Origin: Manihot esculenta
Taxonomy: Eukaryota; Streptophyta; Magnoliopsida; Malpighiales; Euphorbiaceae
Reading direction: 5' to 3'
NCBI RefSeq assembly: GCF_001659605.2
Contig: NC_035176.2
Location: forward strand, 26,344,716 to 26,408,715
DNA length: 64,000 nucleotides
A program made the position numbers and the translations under genes. Below are positions 22,621-31,503 of this stretch, in pieces. The notes under the pieces are model-generated. The model did not search any database and was not told where the DNA came from. It saw only the letters and a program-made list of their open reading frames with translations. The stretch's first letter is position 1; each line of letters begins with the position of its first letter.

Positions 22621-23630
22621 AAGCTTACCAGTCTTTCTGGATAGAGTTTCTCTCTTATTCTTTTGTGTTTTCGTGGCTTTGTTTGTTCTTTTTCTGGTAT
22701 TAATGTGTGTTCATTTCTTACCCCTTCTGGATTGGAGACGCTAGATCCTCTCCTATGCAAAGGTGGATTCAATCCCTCCCATCTCTGATGGGATTTGTAA
22801 ATAAGTAAGAGTTTATTTATTTATTTTATTCAGATTTGTGCTGATCAGAGTGCTTCTATGATCTGATTGTTTGTTCTTCGCTTTATTTTGTTTTGTGTGG
22901 TTTAATTGCATGAAGGTGGACTTCTATAGCTTTTATTTATTCACAGCGTCTTTGCATGTAGAAGAGAGGAGCTGCCATGTTTGGGAGTCTCCTTCTTCAA
23001 AGTCTTTCTCCTTTGTCTATGTGCTTCAATGGTTCATTTTCGTTCTCAGGCGAGAATGTGTGTGATGGGCGATTGTTCTTTAGAAACGGGAGGCTAGTCA
23101 TTTCAGAAACGTTCATAGTACCACAACTGCTTCCAATATATATAGTATCTCGATCTCAAAAGACTACATGAGAATGAGATTGTCGAAACTGTACCATGTC
23201 GATCTAGTTTTTCCACCTCTCCCATAGTTTATAATAAATCCTTGTCTGCTTCTTTGAGTCTTCTAGTAGCAACCTCTGATGCTCATTACTATTTTTCTAG
23301 TGAGCTCTTTGGATGATGCTTGTGGTTGGTAAGAGCTCGTCGAAGGTTTTCTGGTTCTTCCTATTGAAAGATGAATACATGTGTCAATGGTCTTTCTTAT
23401 GAAAGACTATCAATTCGGGTCGGATCTAGATCTTAGCGAACAATGTTATTTCTGCCAGAGGTAAGCCACCTTCTTGGGTTGCTTTTCTTCCTTTAAATTA
23501 TAGACTAATTTGGACTTTTAAAGTTGTTATCTCTTTTAGTTTTACAATGTAAGGCCAATGGGCCTTTATGGACTCTGTATTGGGCTTTACCCTTCTTTTA
23601 ATGGACTTTTATCTTTAAAAAAAAAGGTAA
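22621..23630 (+). other. Unclassified 1-kb island with A-tail (possible retro-derived copy)
   Basis: A block of balanced composition lies in AT-rich DNA. It ends with GGGCTTTACCC...TTTTAATGGACTTTTATC followed by a short poly-A near 23619-23627. The tail arrangement resembles 3' ends of plant LINE or SINE copies. I could not find a convincing target duplication or a conserved protein. Confidence 0.3.
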
Positions 23631-23735
23631 TTAGGAAAGTACAACTTAATTCTATTATTACCATCTACCTTTTATATATATAGTATAATAATTTATGTAA
23701 CCATAAAGTAGAGCTGTGCTGCACTTGGTTAAACC

Positions 23736-24470
23736 TACAAAAAAGAAAATGTGAGGTGGTTGGCATATACGGCAGCCACTCTGACGCTCAAGTCAAGTAA
23801 TTGAAGAGAAGGGCGAATGTAATATAATACTCTAAGCTTAAGAGTAGTTGTATAAGAATGTGTATATTTGTCTCTGTGATCATTAGTTTTTATATCATAA
23901 AAGGACGAAATTAATTATAGTATTTCTTGGAAATTTGGCAATGATGTGGCTGGCTTATTGATAAGGGATCTCGCTGGCTAATTTATCGGGGATCCTGTGA
24001 TTATAGGTATAAAGGGGGGGTCTGCTGGATTATAGCTGCTAACGGTAACTTCCTGTGAAGACCCGACATCTCTAGGGGAGAGTGAGTCTTGATGAAAAAC
24101 CGAGGCGTCTGGGTCTTCTTTTCCCTCGATGGGACAAGGTATCACCTGATTAGACTCTTGCCATGTGGCTCTGTCTTTGAGTGCCAGCCCATAGCCTTCT
24201 TTGGGTTATTATTATGTAATATCAGAAGTCCCCGCTAGTTTTTGATTCTTTAGATTCAAAGGTAACAGTTGCCTTTATGATTTGGGGCATATGGTTTGTT
24301 TAGATTGGCTTTCCATACTCGTATCGTTTTGCCTGCTTCTGCTCATAAATGACAATTGTCTTATAGCTATGAAATAAATTAAACATAACAAACTGAACTT
24401 AACACCCGGCCACTATAATGACTTGAGAATTTGATTAATCAGGATTGACACCCGGTCGTTAGCCTTGCGG
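23736..24470 (-). repeat. Left arm of the inverted repeat
   Basis: This arm is the inverted counterpart of about 27530-28266. Landmarks running inward are GTGAGGTGGT, AGTAGTTGTATAAGAAT, GGATCCTGTGATTATAGG, GTGAAGACCCGAC, TTTTTGATTCTTTAGATTC and GGATTGACACCCGGTC. Each has a mirrored, diverged partner in the right arm. Confidence 0.75.
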
Positions 24471-24689
24471 ATACCCTCCTAGTGGCCTGGTCATGAAATA
24501 TGTCATGATCTAGAGTGTAAATCATACACCGTGCGCCCTTAGTTTAGTCCATTAAACTAGGTCAGCTTCTATCCGGGCTGGGCGCGCTGTCCTTACCTTC
24601 TTCTTACTTGCCCTACCGACCAACTCGGTCTCAGATTTTGTCCAGCGCCTGGCCAAAATTGATCTGAGCGATATAGTAACGCCTTGGCG

Positions 24690-25240
24690 AGTTTTCATAC
24701 TTTCTCTTGCCCCAACTAGCCCTAGTGATCTTCTAGGCCTTCTATAGCTCTGGTGAGCTTTTGGGCAATATTTAGCCTTAGCGTGCTTCAGAGCATTTTT
24801 CAGTCCTAGCATGTTTTCGGGCTTTCTCTAGCCCTAGCGAGATTCTGGGCATTTTTCATCCCTAGCATGTTTCCATGCATTCTCTAGTCCTTGCGCGCTT
24901 TCGAGTATTTTCCAGCCTTAGCGTGTTTTCGAGTATTTTCCAGCCCTAGCGCTTTTCCAGGCATTTTTCAGCCCTGATGAGTTTTCGGGCATTTTCTAGC
25001 CCTAGCGCGCTTTCCTAGCCCTATCGCTCTTTATGGCATTTTCTAGCCCTAACGAGTTTTCGAACATTTTTCAGCCTTGGTGCACTTCCAGGCATTTTTA
25101 AGCCCCGGTGAGCTTTTGGACATTTTCCAGCCCTGGCATGCTTCAGGACATTTTCCAACCCTGGTAAGTTTCCTAGAATTTTTCAGCCCTAGTGCATTTT
25201 CGGGTATTTTTCAATCCTGATGAGCTTTTGGTCTTTTTTC
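24690..25240. repeat. Degenerate tandem array, period about 33 bp
   Basis: Units of the form GCGnGTTTTCGGGCATTTTC followed by a CAGCCCTA block recur roughly every 31-34 bp with substitutions. No coding frame persists across them. I see no equal-length counterpart in the right half of the inverted repeat. Confidence 0.7.
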
Positions 25241-25379
25241 TCATTGTGAACTTCATTTGCTCCCTTGGCAGCCGTACTGCCTTCTCCAATCGTTAGAGAG
25301 CCTTTTTCCTTCAAAAAGTTTTGGATTTCCGGGAGTGGTTGCAAGAGCAATGACAAATGCCTTGAAGACTTTATGTGAA

Positions 25380-27545
25380 ATAAGACCAATGCTCGGTCGT
25401 GTGGCCTGCCTCATACCTGCTTTGTGGCTTGGGCAGAAAATGCCTTAGAAAATTCTTGTGAAACGGGACTAAGACCCTGTTGGTCGGTCTGGCATATACC
25501 TGCTTTGTGGCCTGATATCAAATGTCTTAGAAATTTCTTCTGAAACGGGACTAACACCCAGTTGATCAGCCTAGTGGTTTCCCTCCCTGTGGCCTGACAT
25601 GAGATGCCTTTATTTAGCAGGTCCAACGCTCGAATTATATTCTGACGGATTTTCGCCTTGTAGCCTGGCATCTACCTTTGTTTAGTGGGTCTAACGCCCG
25701 GATTATGATATGATGGCTTGGCATGAGATGCATTTTTTTAGTGGATCCAATGCCTGGATTATAACCTAACAGATTCCCGCCAGGTACAAAATCGAGTGTT
25801 AGTCCTGATAAACAAAAGTTTAAAGCCACAAGACGGGAACCCGCCAGGCACATGACTGGGAGTTAGTTTCAATAAACAAAAATTTCAAAGCCACAAAGCA
25901 GAAATCCGCCAGCACATGACTGGATGTTAGTCCCGATAAAAAAGAGTTTCAAAGGCATAAGGCAGGAATCCGCCAGGCGCATGACTGGATGTTAGTCCCG
26001 ATAAATAAAAGTTTTAAAGCTAAAAGGCGAGAATTTGCTAGACACATAACAGGGTGTTAGTCACGATAAACAAAAGTTTCAAGGCCACAAGACGGAAATC
26101 TACTAGGCGAGCCACAAGGCGGGAATCTGCCAGGCACATGACTGGGTGTTAGTCCCGATACAAAAGTTTCAAAGTTACAAGGCAAGAACCTGCTAGGTAC
26201 ATAATCGGGCGTTAGTCCCGATAAACAAAAGTTTTAAAGTCACAAGACGGGAATTTGCCAGGCACATGACCAAGTGTTAGTCCCGATAAACAAAGATTTC
26301 AAGGCCACAAAGCGGGAAATCGCCAGACGAGCCACAAGGAGGGAACCCACCAGACACATGATCGGGTGTTAGTCTCGAAAAATAAAAGTTTCAAAGCTTT
26401 AAGGCGAAAATCTGCTAGGTGATCCACAAGGCAGGAATCCATTAGACACAGGACCGGGTGTTAATCTCGATAAAAATTTTAAAGCCACAAGGCGGGAACC
26501 CGTCAGGCACATAATTAGGTTTTAGTCTCGATAAATAAAAGTTTCAAGGCCATAAGACGGAAATCTATCCGGCGAGCCACAAGGTAGGAATCCTCTAGGC
26601 ATATGACCGGGTGTTAGTCCTGATAAAATAAGGCATTTATGCCAGGCCATAAGGCGGAAATCCACTAAGCTAGAAGACCAGGCGTTAGTCCCACTAAACA
26701 AGACATTTTATGCTAGGCCACAAGATGAGAATTTTTCAGGCCAGAAAACCGGATGTTAGTCCCACTAAACAAAGGCATTTATGTTAGGCCAAGGAATCCG
26801 TCAGGCTAGAAGGCTAGGTGTTGGTCCCACTTTATAAAAAGTTTCCAAGGCACTCTGGCTAGGCCATAAGATGGAAATCCATCAGGCCATAATCCGAGTG
26901 TTAGTTCCACTTCACAAAAAGTTTCTAAAGCCATTTTATAGCTAGGTCACAAGGCGAGTGTTAGCTAGGCCACGAGACTAGATGTTAATCTTGCTTCACA
27001 ATAGGTTTTTAAAGGTATTAAAACTGAGTGTTAGTCAGGCCATGAGACCGGGTGTTAGCCCCATTTTAGAAAAAGTTTCTAAAGGCATTTTATGCCCATG
27101 TCATAAGGCGAGTGTTAGCCAAGCACATGATCGGGTGTTAGTCCCAATAAACAAAAGTTTCAAGGCCAAGGCGAGTATTCGCTTGGCAAGCCACAAGGCA
27201 GAAATCTACCAGGCACAAACTGAGTGTTAGTCCTGATAAACAAAAGTTCGAGGATCCAAGACGGGTAACCGTTAGGCGAGTTTTCGAGTAATAGTTTCAA
27301 AAGACAAAGTCAAGTTTCTGCCAAAAAATGCCACAAGGTGAGTTTCTGCCAGGCTAATGACTAGGTGTCAATCCCGATCCTTAAGTCATTATCACGACAA
27401 AATGTTAAGCTTGGTTTATTATTTTAGCCACGAGATAGGTATCTACCTGGCGAGTCATAAGGCAAGGGATATTCCCATTAGAAAGTTTAAAATCATGGCA
27501 AAAAGTAGAGGCTGCCAGATGCGTAGTCGGGTGTTAATCCTTTAA
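25380..27545. repeat. Degenerate tandem arrays in opposite orientation around a centre near 25780
   Basis: From about 25790 to 27545 a 60-90 bp unit recurs in plus orientation (CACAAGGCGGGAATCCGCCA, then a GGCACATGACCGGGTGTTAG-like block, then CCCGATAAACAAAAGTTTC). From 25380 to 25780 related units read in reverse complement (CGGGACTAACACCCAG, TTTGTGGCCTG). Units vary in length and sequence, and there are no unique spacers, so this is not a CRISPR array. Confidence 0.75.
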
Positions 27546-28266
27546 AGATTTTTTAAGAGATTATTTAAATCTTATTTGTCTATGGTCGGATGAAGGTTAT
27601 GGTCAAGTATCGAACCTTTATAAGCGGTTCGAGAAACAAGGCAATTATCATTTAGGAGCAGGAGTGGGCAAAGTGACGCAAGCATGAAAGACTAATCTAA
27701 ACAGGACATGTGCCCCAGATTTTGAAGACAACTGTCTCCTTCGAATCTAAAGAATCAAAAACTAGTGGAGGACTTATAATATTACACAACAATCGCCAAA
27801 GGAAGTCATGAGCTGTTACCATAAGACAAGACCATGTGACAATGGTCTGATAAGCTGATACGCGGTACCACCCATAGAAAGAAAGATCCAGACACCATTA
27901 TACTCCAGTCCTTATCAATACTTACCCCTTCTTGCAGAGGACGAGTCTTCACATAATATTACTGTTAGCAGGTACAATCCAACAGATTCTCGTTACACCT
28001 GTAATCACGGAATCATCAATCAATTAGCCGGTGAGATCTCCCATCAATTTAGCCAGCACCAGGCGGATTCTCAGATAATATTATAATTAATTTCATATTC
28101 TTACAATATAAAAACTAATAACCACAAAGACAAAGGAACCAAATTCTTACACAACTATTCTTGAGTTTTTAGTAGTTTCTTTTACTCGTTTCATTCTTCA
28201 GTTTACTGACTTAAGCGTTGGAGTGGTTGTTGTGGGTGCTAATCACCTCACATTCTCTTTTTTACA
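27530..28266 (+). repeat. Right arm of the inverted repeat (LTR-like end)
   Basis: This is the mirror of 23736-24470. It contains TAATATTATAATTAATTTCATATTC, a TATAAAAACTAATAACC block, CTGACTTAAGCGTTGGAG and the terminus CATTCTCTTTTTTACA. No PBS follows 28266, so if it is an LTR it is not attached to an internal region on this side. Confidence 0.7.
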
Positions 28267-29063
28267 GAATTGACCAATCACACATAATTCTATTTTAGCC
28301 ACATCATCAATTTTATTTCAGCGACATCAATAATTTTCATGGTTTACCATGTATTATGATGAAATTATACATCACTAATAGTTGTTGATTGTAACAAATT
28401 ATAATTAATTTTTTATAACAAATAATTAAACCTAGTTCGGTATTATATTTTGATGTAATTATAATATATTTCATTTATTTTAATAATAAATAATATTAAA
28501 AACAATGTGCATATACCTTATTTTTAATATAATCTATTAGCATACAAATAGTATTATGCTTGTTTTTTAGTCTGGTTAATTTATTTTATTTTTTTAGAAA
28601 TAAAAAAGTAATATATATTTTATATATTATTAATATTAGTTCGTCTTAACTGAATTATATACATATAATAAACAATTGAATTCACGAAATAGTTTTAATA
28701 ACTATTATGGATAATACTTTTTATTATTAATAAGATATAATAAGATATAAGTATAATTTTTTATATGATTATAGAACACAATTAAATATATTTTTTTAAA
28801 TATATATTTAATGGTTAGTCTTTAAATAAATAAATATTTATTTATTATGTTAACATAATAAATATAAAAAAAAGGTTAAATTTCTATCGTCATCCATAGT
28901 GTTGTAACAACAACATTCTTGAACCTTAATTAACATAAAATTGTCAAAACTTTAATTTTATAACATAGAAGCCCATATTATCTTCAATAATCAATTTCTA
29001 GTTTCGCAATACCATTAACATGGCATAAAATTATGAGAAAAGTATATATAAAAATATTATATG
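28267..29063. other. AT-rich intergenic DNA
   Basis: A/T-rich sequence lies between the inverted-repeat element and the target duplication of element B. I see no gene here. Confidence 0.7.
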
Positions 29064-29068
29064 GTTTC

Positions 29069-31391
29069 TATAACGACCCGAAAATCGGACCGCTACCGGC
29101 GCTAGGATCCAGATCGGCTTAAGGCCGCCGAGACCCGTAGCAAGCCTGACATGCAACCTGAAAACCTGTTTAATCCCATACATGATCAACAACATACATA
29201 AAAATTTAAAACTTTTCTTTCATACATCCAACTCAACCTGAGCATACACTGAACATAGTCATAATCATGACCCCTCTGTGGGATCTCATCAATACCCCAA
29301 TGGGCGCTATAACATGAGATGAGTTGGCTTACATGAACATCATGAAACCTCTAAGATCATGTATTAAAAGGGATACTTTATACATGAAGTCAAGCACAAT
29401 TCTAAACCTCAATATCATACATGACTAAAACTGTACTTTTACATAACATTAATACATTTATCATGTCCACACTATCTATTACATACACGCAACTTCATTA
29501 CTCTTGCTGACCTCCTGGTCTACCCTGTACCTGCAAACCTGGGGAATTTGGGAGAGGGGTGAGCTACTAGAGCCCAGTGAGCAGAATAATAAAACACTTA
29601 AAATACATGATAACATGGAATGCATCACATCACAGCTAATCACAACAAGGATGAACTTGTCACCAATAGCCCTCTACATGGTCCAACTGTGCCAGAACGT
29701 AGAATGGGTCCTGGTCTTTCCCTTACATATCATAACATAACAGTGTCCAACTGTGCCAGAACGTAGAATGGGTCCTGGTCTTTCCCTTACATAGTGCCAG
29801 CGAACGTAGAATGGGTCCCACTGGTCTTACATTCCATACCGTACATATCACATCGTCATATCATAGATCGAGGGCTATGGATCATTCAACATTCATCCAC
29901 ATCAACATCAAAATGCGCAATGCAACATATTCGTGAATTCTAATGCAAGCAACCTAATTCATCACATGGCATTCATGATGCATGAACATGCTCAAAACTT
30001 TACAATTGAATTACTTTAAACGTAACGGTTTATTCCACTCACCTCTGGGTAGCTCTGACCAGACACTGGGGCAACAGACTCACTGCTGGGGTCCTCGGTT
30101 CCTCGGGTCCGAATCTACACAGGTGGACTCAAATGAGGGACCAAACAACATGAACATAACTCTAAACTACTCCCCAAAAACCCCCTAAACATCATGGAAC
30201 AATCATAGAAAAACATGCAAGAAAGGGCTGGATAGGCACTTTCGGCGGCAGGTTCGGCGGCCGAAAGTCCCTCCAGAGCCGAAAGTCAGGCAGGTTCGGC
30301 GGCACCTTCGGCGGCTGAAACTCCCAGATAGAGGCGAAACTCATGCATGTTCGGCGGCACTTTCGGCGGCCAAAACTCCCAGACAGAGACAAAAGTCTCC
30401 TTTCGGGGGCAAGCTTCGGCAGCCGAAGGCTGCCTCCACAAGCATGTTCGGCGGCCGAAAGTTCCTTCGGCTGCCGAACCTGGTTTCTCCCTTAGTGGCA
30501 GAAACTCAGCTCTTCTATGCACATTTGCCTCCAAAACTATCCAATCATGCATAAACCTATTCTACAACATTCCCAATCATACACAAGCAAACATACAAGT
30601 TCCTAGGGGCATCAAACCATCAAAAACCCCAACTACAACACATCCAAACTCACATTGTTCAAAAACACAACATAACTCAAAAAAACCTAGCTATGAGCTA
30701 AACATGCATTCTACCCCATAGATCTTGCATAAAAATTACTTTAAACATGAAATGAGCTTAAGATCGGCTCTTACCTCTTGAAGATCGAGAGGGAGACGTC
30801 CTAAACTCGGAGGTGGGAGATTTTTGAGTTCTTGAACCTCAAAGCTCCAAAACTTGCTTTAAACTCGAAAATCTTCAAAACAAAGCAAAAACTTGTGAAA
30901 ATCTTGAAAGATTTGCAGGAAAAGGCTCAAGATTGGTGAGGGACGGCGGAGAACTCACCTTGGCCGACAATGGGGAGAAAAGCTCGCCCGTTTTCGGCTA
31001 AGGGACCCTTTTATAGTGGCTGGCCAGGCCACGTTCGGGGGCCGAACGTGCCTCCGCATGCATGCCATGTTTGGCGGCCGAACTTGAGGTTCGGCGGCCG
31101 AACTTGAGGTTCGGCGGCCGAACCTGGACTTCCCTCACTTATGCCTTCGGGGGCCTAAGGCACACCCGAAATGCATACATGTTCGGCGGCCGAACTTGAG
31201 GTTCGGCGGCCGAACCTGAGTTTTCCTCCAAGGTTGTTTTCATGCAAAAACTCATTTCCTTTTTACTTAAAACCATGAAATACATTAAAACATTTTATGA
31301 AAACATGTTTCTACCCTACTAGAGGCTTCCGACATCCGAGATTCCACCGGACGGTAGGAATTCCGATACCGGAGTCTAGCCGGATATTACA
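29069..31391 (-). repeat. 3' LTR of element B
   Basis: The LTR is 2,323 bp. On the minus strand it shows a promoter-proximal CpG-palindrome cluster (31215-31030) and a TATA box CTATAAAAGGG (31016-31006). These are followed by predicted intron 1 (30774 to 30115, containing a second palindrome cluster at 30482-30236), a 72-bp predicted exon and predicted intron 2 (30042 to 29531). Two copies of a 20-bp unit lie at 31081-31120, where the partner LTR has one. Confidence 0.93.
31006..31016 (-). promoter_or_regulatory. TATA box of the element B 3' LTR
   Basis: The minus strand reads CTATAAAAGGG. The equivalent in the 5' LTR is at 38704-38694, and related TATAAAG or TATAAAAAG boxes occur in LTRs A (8952-8962), C (about 59088-59099) and E (58707-58718). 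It marks the end of U3, so sequence to its left in the window is the transcribed part of the LTR. Confidence 0.7.
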
Positions 31392-31394
31392 TTC

Positions 31395-31405
31395 TCCCCC
31401 CCTTA
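31395..31405 (-). other. Polypurine tract of element B
   Basis: The minus strand reads AAGGGGGGGGAGAA directly before the 3' LTR. This is the plus-strand primer site. Confidence 0.85.
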
Positions 31406-31503
31406 AGAACATTCGTCCCCGAATGTTCCTCAACTAGCACATAGCATGGCATAAAACATAACATACATACATACATAGCACATAAACACATAGAGATCTA
31501 ACC

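Larger units (their letters stand above)
23736..28266. mobile_element. 4.5-kb inverted-repeat (foldback-like) element built of two head-to-head LTR-like arms
   Basis: The left end, reading inward (TACAAAAAAGAAAATGTGAGG), matches the reverse complement of the right end (TGTAAAAAAGAGAATGTGAGG). Similarity continues for more than 600 bp, with shared blocks such as ATTAGTTTTTATAT, GATTCTTTAGATTC and TCTGGGGCACATG-like sequence. The right arm near 28210-28250 (ACTGACTTAAGCGTTGGAG) looks like the U5 part of a Tat-type LTR. The inner halves carry degenerate tandem units that flip orientation near 25780. No transposase and no clear target duplication were found. It could be two solo LTRs joined head to head, or a Mutator-like foldback element. 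Confidence 0.7.

Noticed and set aside
25790..27545. CRISPR-like alternation of repeats
   Set aside because: The units are directly adjacent, degenerate and of uneven length with no unique spacers; the context is plant nuclear DNA.
23725..28275. Target duplication around the inverted-repeat element
   Set aside because: The flanks (TTAAACC before 23736, GAATTGACC after 28266) share only scattered bases at 5 or 9 bp, so I do not claim a duplication.
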